Positions 8,626 to 15,767 of a DNA stretch of 30,722 nucleotides are shown here, piece by piece (within the stretch, counting starts at the first letter, position 1; each line of letters starts with the position of its first letter). The DNA is from an uncultured Dorea sp. Its GTDB lineage: Bacteria; Bacillota; Clostridia; Lachnospirales; Lachnospiraceae. The stretch is from contig NZ_CAKRAH010000029.1 of NCBI RefSeq assembly GCF_934294775.1, forward strand, positions 1 through 30,722. Reading direction: 5' to 3'. Made by a program: the position numbers and the translations under genes. The notes beneath the pieces are model-generated. The model saw nothing but the letters and a program-made list of their open reading frames with translations, ran no database searches and was not told the origin of the DNA.

Positions 8626-8668
8626 CAAAGTATGCAAGAGAAACGCTCAGTGGCAGGGTTTTATAGAT
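8626..8668 (+). repeat. Dispersed post-terminator hairpin repeat, copy 2
   Basis: CAAAGTATGCAAGAGAA begins four bases after the glyS terminator T-run. CTCAGTGGCAGGGTT follows, close to copies 1 and 3. The 3' half has decayed, so the hairpin is weak here. Confidence 0.55.
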
Positions 8669-8709
8669 ATGTTGAAAATGCACAAAAAAATAAAATATAT
8701 AATAAATTA

Positions 8710-8738
8710 TTGATTTAAAATAGATAAAAGAGTATATT
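8710..8738 (+). promoter_or_regulatory. Putative promoter of the AGCS symporter gene
   Basis: TTGATT (8710-8715), a 17-nt spacer and TATATT (8733-8738). The surrounding AT-rich sequence raises the chance of a fortuitous match. Confidence 0.5.
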
Positions 8739-8753
8739 TATAGAAAACACCTA

Positions 8754-8770
8754 ATTCATTATTCATAAAA
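8754..8770 (+). repeat. 17-bp inverted repeat, left copy (pairs with 10167-10183)
   Basis: ATTCATTATTCATAAAA is the exact reverse complement of the segment just past the end of the symporter gene. The two copies bracket the gene. Confidence 0.6.
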
Positions 8771-8793
8771 TCTATAGGTAAGGAGGTACGACT

Positions 8794-10155
8794 TTGGATA
8801 AACTGAATAATATTGTATTACTGATTCAGCATTATCTGGCAGATTATATCTTGATTATTCTGCTTTTAGGAGGAGGTGTTATATTTACAATCCGGCTTGG
8901 ATTTATCCAGATCCGTGGATTTAAAGCTGGATGGAAAAGAACGTTTGGAGGATTGTTCTCTAAAAAGGGAGCGGCTGGAAAAGACGGTATGTCATCTTTT
9001 CAGGCACTGGCAACGGCTATTGCGGCACAGGTAGGAACGGGAAATATCGCAGGAGCGGCAACAGCACTGGCAATAGGCGGACCAGGGGCTATATTCTGGA
9101 TGTGGATTGCAGCTTTTCTTGGAATGGCTACGATCTTCGGGGAAGCGATTATGGCACAGAAGTACAAACATGTAGGAAAAGATGGTCAGGTGACTGGTGG
9201 ACCGGTTTATTATATCAGAGCGGCTTTTAGTGGAACATTTGGTAAGGTGCTTGCAGCAATATTCTCGGTACTGATTATTTTTGCGCTGGGATTTATGGGG
9301 AATGCGGTACAGTCTAATTCAATTGCTTCTGCATTTAATACAGCATTTGGAATCCCAGAGGTCGTGATAGGAGTAATTGTAGCAGTGATTGCGTTGTTTG
9401 TATTTGTAGGAGGTATTTCGAGAATTGCAAAGGTTACGGAAACAATCGTACCAGTTATGGCATGTTTTTATATTATTGGTTCGCTGGTTGTGATAATTGC
9501 AAATTACAGAGAGATACCGTATGCATTTTATTCGATCGTTGTAGGAGCATTCAAACCGGCGGCAATCAGTGGTGGAGCTGTGGGAGCAACTTTAAAACTT
9601 GCATTAACAAAAGGTGTGGCAAGGGGCCTGTTCTCTAATGAAGCTGGCATGGGGTCTACACCACACGCACACGCAGTAGCAAAAGTAGATCATCCGGTAG
9701 AACAGGGATGTGTAGCAATGATCGGTGTATTCATCGATACATTTGTAATCCTGAATCTGACGGCATTTGTTATTATTACGACGCAATCTATTCCGACAGG
9801 ACTTACAGGAACAGCGCTCAGTCAGTACGCATTTTCAACAGTATTTGGAAAATTTGGCAATATATTTATCGCGGTATGCATGTTTTTCTTTGCATTTTCT
9901 ACGATTATTGGCTGGTATTTCTTTGGTCAGGCAAATGTGAAATATTTGTTTGGAACAAAGGCAATAAAGCCGTATTCAGTTTTGGTAGCGGTCTGTGTAT
10001 TGCTGGGTTCCCTTGCGCAGGTGGATCTTGTATGGAATATGGCGGACTGCTTTAACTCGTTGATGGTAATTCCAAATATCATTGCCTTATTTGTTTTATG
10101 CGGTCAGATGAAGGAACTGCATGACGATTATTATTATAATTTCTTAAAAAAATAA
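8794..10155 (+). CDS. Sodium:alanine/glycine symporter, AGCS family
   Basis: This is a polytopic membrane carrier that imports a small neutral amino acid with sodium. The 453-residue length is normal for the family, and signatures are clear: GTGNIAGAATALAIGGPGAI in the first third and LFSNEAGMGSTPHAHA in the middle, plus hydrophobic helices throughout. The start is a TTG at 8794, chosen because AGGAGG ends seven bases upstream and the translation then begins at the family N-terminus. Its position between glyS and the riboswitch-controlled glycine reductase operon suggests glycine as substrate, but family members also carry alanine. It has its own likely promoter and no riboswitch I can see upstream. 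No clear terminator follows; the next promoter is near 10285. Confidence 0.93.
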   Translation: MDKLNNIVLLIQHYLADYILIILLLGGGVIFTIRLGFIQIRGFKAGWKRTFGGLFSKKGAAGKDGMSSFQALATAIAAQVGTGNIAGAATALAIGGPGAIFWMWIAAFLGMATIFGEAIMAQKYKHVGKDGQVTGGPVYYIRAAFSGTFGKVLAAIFSVLIIFALGFMGNAVQSNSIASAFNTAFGIPEVVIGVIVAVIALFVFVGGISRIAKVTETIVPVMACFYIIGSLVVIIANYREIPYAFYSIVVGAFKPAAISGGAVGATLKLALTKGVARGLFSNEAGMGSTPHAHAVAKVDHPVEQGCVAMIGVFIDTFVILNLTAFVIITTQSIPTGLTGTALSQYAFSTVFGKFGNIFIAVCMFFFAFSTIIGWYFFGQANVKYLFGTKAIKPYSVLVAVCVLLGSLAQVDLVWNMADCFNSLMVIPNIIALFVLCGQMKELHDDYYYNFLKK

Positions 10156-10166
10156 AAATGCGAATG

Positions 10167-10183
10167 TTTTATGAATAATGAAT
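10167..10183 (+). repeat. 17-bp inverted repeat, right copy
   Basis: TTTTATGAATAATGAAT, exact reverse complement of 8754-8770, begins eleven bases after the symporter stop codon. It continues into a short ATGAATA tandem. Confidence 0.6.
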
Positions 10184-10284
10184 AATAAATGTGTGGAAAA
10201 TGGAGGGAAACGAAAAAAAGCACACAAAAATCGACAATCAGAATTGGTTAAAATCACTAAAAAATATAAAAAAACAACAAAGTA

Positions 10285-10313
10285 TTGCAATATAACTTAC
10301 AATAAGGTATTAT
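10285..10313 (+). promoter_or_regulatory. Promoter of the glycine reductase operon
   Basis: TTGCAA (10285-10290), a 17-nt spacer and TATTAT (10308-10313). Transcription would start near 10320 and produce a leader of about 380 nt carrying the glycine riboswitch and its terminator. Confidence 0.7.
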
Positions 10314-10372
10314 AGACAAAGAAAATAAAGCATATAAATTTTATCTATAATTAAAACAAAGTGGGATGATAT

Positions 10373-10470
10373 TTCTCAAGAGAGAGCTGGTCAGCCAGCC
10401 GCCGAAGAGGCAAACCTGTATGCATTGGGGAAAAGGTACAGGGTGAATCTTTCAGGCAAAAGGACGGGGA
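10373..10470 (+). ncRNA. Glycine riboswitch aptamer (apparently a single aptamer)
   Basis: The conserved glycine aptamer core is visible: GAGAGAG, then GCCGCCGAAGAGGCAA, then TTTCAGGCAAAAGGAC. Only one full aptamer is present. Downstream (10473-10500) is a short GTAC-type hairpin that could be the 'ghost' partner seen in singlet glycine riboswitches. The element lies between the operon promoter and an intrinsic terminator, upstream of grdX. The family's usual logic is that glycine binding prevents termination and turns on glycine catabolism. The exact ends are estimated. Confidence 0.9.
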
Positions 10471-10532
10471 AAGGTACTACATTCTGAATCTTGTACTGTA
10501 TGAGAAAGTTGTATAAACAGGACGAAAGACAG

Positions 10533-10581
10533 AAAAGGGACGTTAGAACGCATAGTATAAAATGCGTGGACGTCCCTTTTT
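10533..10581 (+). terminator. Riboswitch-controlled terminator upstream of grdX
   Basis: AAAAGGGACGT (from 10533) pairs with ACGTCCCTTTT (ending 10580), with an inner ACGCAT/ATGCGT stem, and ends in a T-run. It is the likely expression platform of the preceding glycine aptamer. The 117 nt between it and grdX contain a weak AGATT/AATCT hairpin and nothing else I recognise. Confidence 0.85.
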
Positions 10582-10698
10582 ATATCGCCTTATAGCACCT
10601 TACGCTCGAAAGACGCTGTAGATTGTCATACTTGAAGAAATCTAACGAGGACAGGTTTCCAGAGATACAAAAGTATACAAGAGAGGTGGAAAAAGCAA

Positions 10699-11076
10699 AT
10701 GAACTATATTGTGATAACGAATAATCCACTTGTGCTGTCAAAGTTAAATGATACACATAAAGTGATATATCAGGAACTTTCGTACGAGGAACTTTTAAAG
10801 AAGGTCAGAGACAGAATATATGATGGTCACAGATTGCTGACACATCCATTATCAGGGAGTGTGAAGCCTAATGAAACACCATACAAATCTGTGCTGTTAT
10901 CCGGACGAAAGGAGAAGGTAGATGAAGAATCAGTCAGGCTGATCGAAAGTGCGGTCTTGGCATGTCATAAATTTCAGGATAAAAGTAAGAGTTACAAAGA
11001 AGAAGTTTATAAGGACTTTCAATTAGTGGACTGGACTTTATTGGAAAGCGGACTGGCGTCTGCGGATGCCTGGTAA
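10699..11076 (+). CDS. grdX: GrdX family protein
   Basis: GrdX is a small protein of unknown function encoded at the head of many glycine reductase operons. The 125-residue length and the opening NYIVITNNPLVLSKL, with a later GHRLLTHPLSGSVKPNETPY segment, fit that family. The ATG at 10699 follows GAGAGGTGG. No membrane segment or catalytic motif is apparent. It is the first gene behind the glycine riboswitch. A perfect 7-bp hairpin, GATGCCT/AGGCATC (11065-11084), spans its stop codon and has no T-run. Its role may lie in assembly or regulation of the reductase, but that is a guess. Confidence 0.88.
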   Translation: MNYIVITNNPLVLSKLNDTHKVIYQELSYEELLKKVRDRIYDGHRLLTHPLSGSVKPNETPYKSVLLSGRKEKVDEESVRLIESAVLACHKFQDKSKSYKEEVYKDFQLVDWTLLESGLASADAW

Positions 11077-11154
11077 AAGGCATCAATAGAAAGTGAAGTA
11101 AAACAATCAGGTTTTATGAAATAAGAGGTTTTTTGAAAAAGGAGGAAGCTAACC

Positions 11155-12435
11155 GTGAGATTAGAAATGGGGAACATTTACATCAAAGATATTCAGTTTG
11201 CGGATACATCTGAGATTAAAGACGGAATTCTTTATGTAGATACAGAAGCAGTAAAAGCTGTTGCTTTGGAAGATGAGCATATCAAAGAAGTTACATTTGA
11301 TATTGCCAGACCGGGAGAATCTGTAAGAATTACACCGGTAAAAGATGTAATTGAACCAAGAGTAAAGGTGGAAGGAAAAGGCGGAGTATTTCCGGGAATC
11401 ATTTCCAAGGTAGATACTGTTGGATCAGGAAAGACATATGCATTAAAAGGAATGGCTGTTGTAACAGCTGGAAGAATCGTTGGATTCCAGGAAGGTATCA
11501 TTGACATGACAGGACCTGGAGCAGATTACACACCATTTTCAAAGACGTTGAATCTGGTTATGGTATGTGAACCTGTAGAAGGTATCAAGCAGCATGAATA
11601 TGAAAAAGCAGTCCGGTTTGCCGGATTCCGGGTAGCAGCTTACATTGGGGAATTAGCGCGTGAGCTTACACCGGATGAGACAAAAGTATATGAGACATGC
11701 GGTATCAAAGAAGGAATCACACAGTATCCGGATCTTCCGAGAGTTGCATATGTCCAGATGCTTCAAAGCCAGGGACTCTTACATGACACTTATGTATACG
11801 GAGTGGATGCAAAGAAGACACTTCCTACAATCTTAAGTCCTACAGAGATCATGGACGGAGCAATCGTCTCCGGTAACTGTGTATCTGCATGTGATAAGAA
11901 TCCTACATATGTACATGAGAATAATCCGGTTGTTCATGATCTGTTTGATGAACATGGAAAGACACTGAACTTCGTATGTCAGATCATTACAAATGAAAAT
12001 GTATACCTTGCAGATAAAGAAAGATCTTCTGACTGGACAGCAAAACTGTGTAAGATGTTAGATCTGGATGGAGTAATCGTATCCCAGGAAGGATTTGGTA
12101 ACCCGGATACAGACCTTATCATGAACTGTAAAAAGATTGAAGCTGAAGGCATCAAGACGGTTATCATTACAGATGAGTATGCCGGCCGTGACGGAAAATC
12201 CCAATCGCTTGCAGATGCACATGTATCAGCAGATGCTGTAGTAACAGGTGGTAATGCGAATGAAGTAATTATCCTGCCAAAACTTGATAAAGTAATTGGA
12301 ACTTTAGATTATGTGACAAAGATCGCCGGAGCAAGTGAAGATACACTTCGCGAAGATGGATCTCTTGAAGTAGAACTTCAGGTTATCACAGGTGCAACAA
12401 ATGAGACCGGTTTCAATAAGCTGAGTGCAAGATAG
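11155..12435 (+). CDS. grdE: Glycine reductase protein B, proprotein GrdE
   Basis: GrdE is the substrate-specific proprotein of glycine reductase protein B. It is cleaved internally, and the new N-terminal Cys becomes a pyruvoyl-type carbonyl that binds glycine as a Schiff base. The cleavage site is visible as GN-C242 in VSGNCVSACDKNPTY, and Cys242 is the expected position. The 426-residue length is typical. The start is GTG at 11155, with AAAAAGGAGG nine bases upstream. grdB follows after 18 nt, so the two protein B polypeptides are probably co-translated. Glycine-, sarcosine- and betaine-specific homologues are similar; the glycine riboswitch and flanking genes favour glycine. Confidence 0.95.
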   Translation: MRLEMGNIYIKDIQFADTSEIKDGILYVDTEAVKAVALEDEHIKEVTFDIARPGESVRITPVKDVIEPRVKVEGKGGVFPGIISKVDTVGSGKTYALKGMAVVTAGRIVGFQEGIIDMTGPGADYTPFSKTLNLVMVCEPVEGIKQHEYEKAVRFAGFRVAAYIGELARELTPDETKVYETCGIKEGITQYPDLPRVAYVQMLQSQGLLHDTYVYGVDAKKTLPTILSPTEIMDGAIVSGNCVSACDKNPTYVHENNPVVHDLFDEHGKTLNFVCQIITNENVYLADKERSSDWTAKLCKMLDLDGVIVSQEGFGNPDTDLIMNCKKIEAEGIKTVIITDEYAGRDGKSQSLADAHVSADAVVTGGNANEVIILPKLDKVIGTLDYVTKIAGASEDTLREDGSLEVELQVITGATNETGFNKLSAR

Positions 12436-12453
12436 AAGAGGGAGGATAAGAAT

Positions 12454-13764
12454 ATGTCTAAGATAAAAGTAGTTCATTATATCAACCAGTTCTTTGCACA
12501 GATTGGTGGAGAGGAAAAAGCAGACTATCCTGCAGAAATTCGTGTTGGGGAAGTTGTAGGACCTGGTCTTGCACTGACACAGAATTTTAAAGATGAAGCA
12601 GAGATCATCGCAACAGTTATTTGCGGAGATTCTTACTTCAATGAGAACCTTGAAAAAGCAAAAGCAGACATTCTTGCAATGGTAAAAGAACAGGCACCGG
12701 ATGTATTTATCGCAGGACCGGCATTCAATGCAGGACGTTATGGTGTGGCTTGCGGTACAATTGCGGCAGCCGTTCAGGAAGAACTTGGAATTCCGGCAGT
12801 TACAGGTATGTATGTAGAAAATCCCGGCGCAGATATGTTCAAGAATGATGTCTACATGATCTCAACAAAGAATAGTGCAGCAGGTATGAGAGATGCAGTG
12901 AAGAAACTTGCTCCGTTGGCAGTGAAACTTGCAAAAGGAGAAAAGATCGGTTCATCTGCAGAAGAAGGATATATCCCGAATGGTGTACGTGTGAACTTCT
13001 TCGAAAAAGAAAGAGGATCCAAGCGTGCCGTTAAGATGCTGATCAAGAAACTGAATGATAAACCATATGTGACAGAATATCCGATGCCTGATTTTGACAG
13101 AGTAGAGCCAAATCCGGCGGTAAAAGATCTGGCACATGCCAAGATCGCACTGGTTACATCCGGTGGTATTGTACCAAAGGGAAATCCGGACCATATCGAA
13201 AGTTCAAGTGCTTCACATTATGGAGAATATGACATAGCAGGTGTTATGGATCTTACAGAGGAGACATACGAAACTGCACATGGCGGATACGATCCGGTAT
13301 ATGCCAATGCAGATCCTGACCGTGTACTTCCGGTTGATGTACTTCGTGATATGGAAAAAGAAGGTGTGATCGGAGAATTACATCATCTGTTCTATACAAC
13401 TGTAGGAAATGGAACATCTGTAGCATCAGCAAAAGCATTCGCAGCAGAGTATTCACAGAAATTAAAGGCTGACGGAGTAGATGCTGTTATCCTTACCTCC
13501 ACCTGAGGTACCTGTACTCGTTGCGGTGCAACGATGGTAAAAGAAATCGAAAGAGCAGGAATTCCTGTTGTACATATCTGTACAGTTACTCCGATTTCTA
13601 TGACAGTTGGTGCAAACAGAATCGTACCGGCAATTGCTATTCCACATCCACTTGGCAATCCTGCACTGGATCCGGAAGAAGAAAAGAAATTACGCCGCGG
13701 CATTGTAGAAAAGGCATTAGCTGCTCTGGCTACAGAGGTCGACGGACAGAAAGTTTTTGAATAA
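12454..13764 (+). CDS. grdB: Glycine reductase protein B, selenoprotein subunit GrdB (UGA = Sec351)
   Basis: GrdB is the selenocysteine subunit of protein B. With GrdE it attacks the bound glycine and passes a carboxymethyl group to protein A. The frame is 436 residues if the TGA at 13504-13506 is read as selenocysteine: LTST-U-GTCTRCGATMVKE. The U-x-x-C-x-x-C pattern is the known GrdB active site, and homology continues unbroken after the TGA to the TAA at 13762. A perfect 6-bp hairpin with a GGT loop starts 12 nt after the TGA and fits a bacterial SECIS. The ATG at 12454 follows GGGAGGATAAG. A standard gene caller would report a 350-residue truncated protein plus a spurious 76-residue one. 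Confidence 0.96.
13504..13540 (+). promoter_or_regulatory. Selenocysteine codon and SECIS-like hairpin in grdB
   Basis: After TGA (13504-13506), CGTTGC (13519-13524) and GCAACG (13528-13533) form a perfect stem with loop GGT, extended by TACC/GGTA. Distance, size and the G-U in the loop agree with bacterial SECIS elements recognised by SelB. The sequence is also coding (CTRCGATM). Confidence 0.75.
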
Positions 13765-13796
13765 TACATGCAGATATAAAGGAGATATAACGTAAA

Positions 13797-14741
13797 ATGA
13801 GCGAGATTTATGACGTTATTATCCTGGGTGCAGGTCCTGCCGGTTTAGCGGCAGGACTGTACGCGGGAAGAAGCCGTCTCAATGTCCTGATTATTGAAAA
13901 AGGCCAGGATGGCGGACAGATTGCAATTACGGATGAGATTGAGAATTATCCGGGACAGATTGTAGAAGGAGAATCCGGACCATCCCTGATCGCAAGAATG
14001 ACAGAACAGGCTGAAAAATTCGGAGCCAAAAGAGTATCCGATATGATCAAAGAGGTAGAACTTGAGGGAGATGTGAAAGTCCTTAAGAGTGAGAAGAATG
14101 AATATCGTGGAAAAAATGTGATCATTGCAACCGGTGCACATGCAAGACCAATCGGATGCAAAGGGGAAGGACAGTTCCGTGGAAAAGGTGTCTCTTACTG
14201 TGCAACATGTGATGCGAACTTCTTTGAAGATTTCGAAGTATATGTAGTCGGCGGTGGGGATTCCGCAGTAGAAGAGGCTATGTACCTGACAAAATTTGCA
14301 AGAAAAGTTACGATCATTCACAGGAGAGATGAACTCAGAGCTGCAAAATCAATTCAGGAAAAAGCATTCAAAAATCCAAAGCTTTTCTTTATGTGGGACA
14401 GTGTCGTAGAAGAACTGGAAGGTGATGACATCCTTCAGGCAATGTATGTAAAGAATGTTAAAACTGGAGAAGTAACAAAGGTCGAAGCAGATCCAGAAGA
14501 TGGAATGTTCGGATTGTTCGGATTTATTGGAACGGTTCCAAATACAAAGATTTTTGAAGGAATCATCGATATGGATGAAAGAGGATACATTAAGACTGAT
14601 GCAGATATGCATACCAACATTCCGGGTGTATATGCAGCAGGAGATGTACGTGTAAAGAGCCTGCGTCAGGTAGTAACAGCGGCAGCGGACGGCGCGATCG
14701 CAGCTGTTCAGGTTGAACGCAGCATGTCAGATTACTTTTAG
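13797..14741 (+). CDS. trxB: Thioredoxin reductase
   Basis: This FAD-dependent enzyme of 314 residues passes electrons from NAD(P)H to thioredoxin. The FAD-binding GAGPAGLAAG lies at the N-terminus and the redox pair C135-A-T-C138 is present in SYCATCDANFF. A second nucleotide-binding segment, VVGGGDSAVEEA, follows, and the C-terminal FAD motif reads GVYAAGDVR. The ATG follows AAAGGAG with a spacer of about 12 nt. It sits within the glycine reductase operon together with its thioredoxin, so its main job here is to reduce selenoprotein A via TrxA. Operon copies of this enzyme can have relaxed NADH/NADPH preference; that cannot be decided here. Confidence 0.95.
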   Translation: MSEIYDVIILGAGPAGLAAGLYAGRSRLNVLIIEKGQDGGQIAITDEIENYPGQIVEGESGPSLIARMTEQAEKFGAKRVSDMIKEVELEGDVKVLKSEKNEYRGKNVIIATGAHARPIGCKGEGQFRGKGVSYCATCDANFFEDFEVYVVGGGDSAVEEAMYLTKFARKVTIIHRRDELRAAKSIQEKAFKNPKLFFMWDSVVEELEGDDILQAMYVKNVKTGEVTKVEADPEDGMFGLFGFIGTVPNTKIFEGIIDMDERGYIKTDADMHTNIPGVYAAGDVRVKSLRQVVTAAADGAIAAVQVERSMSDYF

Positions 14742-14797
14742 GAGAAACTCCGGAATTTAACCGGGATCATTATAATATAAAAAGGAGGAGAAATGAC

Positions 14798-15115
14798 ATG
14801 ATAGATGTAGATAAGACTACTTTTGAAGAAGAAGTATTAAAAGCAGAAGGTTATGTGTTTGTAGACTTTTATGGAGATGGATGTGTACCTTGCCAGGCAC
14901 TGATGCCAAAGGTACATGAATTTGCAGATACTTATGGGGATAAACTCAAATTCACATCATTAAACACAACAAAAGCACGCCGTCTTGCAATTGCCCAGAA
15001 AGTTCTTGGACTTCCTGTAATGGCAATCTATAAAGACGGGGAAAAAGTAGAAGAGCTGGTAAAAGATGACTGTACAGCTGAATCAATTGAAGCAATGATT
15101 AAGAAATATATCTAA
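14798..15115 (+). CDS. trxA: Glycine-reductase-associated thioredoxin (CVPC active site)
   Basis: This is a 105-residue thioredoxin-fold protein that carries electrons from TrxB to the glycine reductase selenoproteins. The active site is G-C29-V-P-C32 instead of the canonical WCGPC, a variant known for thioredoxins of glycine-reducing clostridia such as Eubacterium acidaminophilum. The cis-proline segment is LGLPVMAIYKDG. The ATG at 14798 follows AAAAGGAGGAG; an ATG five bases earlier is out of frame. It lies between trxB and grdA in the same direction. The missing Trp and the Val-Pro pair should shift the redox potential and partner choice, which is inference. Confidence 0.92.
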   Translation: MIDVDKTTFEEEVLKAEGYVFVDFYGDGCVPCQALMPKVHEFADTYGDKLKFTSLNTTKARRLAIAQKVLGLPVMAIYKDGEKVEELVKDDCTAESIEAMIKKYI

Positions 15116-15191
15116 TTCTTGGGAGGTAATTTCTGAATCATAGATGAAAGACCTTGATAAGGTTCAAATAAAAAGAAAGGAGATAGTAATT

Positions 15192-15653
15192 ATGGCTATT
15201 TTAGAAGGGAAAAAAGCAATAATTATCGGAGACCGTGATGGAATTCCGGGACCGGCTATCGCAGAATGCGTAAAGACTGCAGGTGCTGAGATCGTATTTT
15301 CATCAACGGAATGTTTCGTCTGAACGAGCGCAGGCGCAATGGATCTGGAAAATCAGAAGAGAGTAAAAGAATTCGCTGAAGAATATGGTGCAGAGAACTT
15401 AGTAGTGGTTCTTGGTGCAGCAGAAGGAGAGGCTGCAGGTCTTGCAGCTGAGACTGTAACTTTAGGCGATCCTACTTTCGCAGGTCCATTGACAGGGGTC
15501 CAGCTTGGACTCACGGTATATCACGTATGCGAACCAGAGATGAAAGAAGAGTTTGACGAAGCGGTTTATGATGAGCAGGTAGGCATGATGGAAATGGTAT
15601 TAGATGTTGATGATATCGTTTCTGAGATGCAGGCTATCAGAGATCAGTTATAG
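15192..15653 (+). CDS. grdA: Glycine reductase selenoprotein A (UGA = Sec44)
   Basis: GrdA is the small selenoprotein carrying the Se-carboxymethyl group from protein B to protein C; thioredoxin then reduces it. The gene starts at ATG 15192 behind AAAGGAGATAG and reads MAILEGKKAIIIGDRDGIPG and on to STECFV-U44-TSAGAMDLE. The TGA is at 15321-15323 and Sec44 is the expected residue. With readthrough the protein has 153 residues, the normal size. The SECIS is less obvious than in grdB: a short GCG/CGC hairpin lies 6 nt after the TGA. Ordinary gene finding would miss the first 48 residues. An intrinsic terminator follows at 15676. Confidence 0.96.
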
Positions 15654-15675
15654 TCCGAAGTTTCTCATACGAATG

Positions 15676-15719
15676 AAAAGGACAGGTCCGTTGTGTTCCT
15701 ACAGGGGACTGTCCTTTTT
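15676..15719 (+). terminator. Internal terminator between grdA and grdC
   Basis: AAAAGGACAGGTCC (from 15676) pairs with GGGACTGTCCTTTT, with a one-base bulge, and is followed by a T-run ending at 15719. It splits the operon so that protein C genes are probably expressed below selenoprotein A, unless a promoter lies in 15720-15767, where I see only an AT-rich stretch and AAAGGTGG. Confidence 0.85.
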
Positions 15720-15767
15720 CTAAATTTCAGGTATTTATTTTGAGGTAAATGGAAAGGTGGATAACCA

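Noticed and set aside
13521..13760. 79-codon plus-strand frame overlapping the end of grdB
   Set aside because: It is a Ser/Cys/Arg-rich shadow in another frame over conserved GrdB coding sequence.
12454..13764. grdB as a frameshifted or nonsense-disrupted pseudogene
   Set aside because: The TGA is at the known selenocysteine position with a SECIS-like hairpin, and the frame remains intact on both sides.
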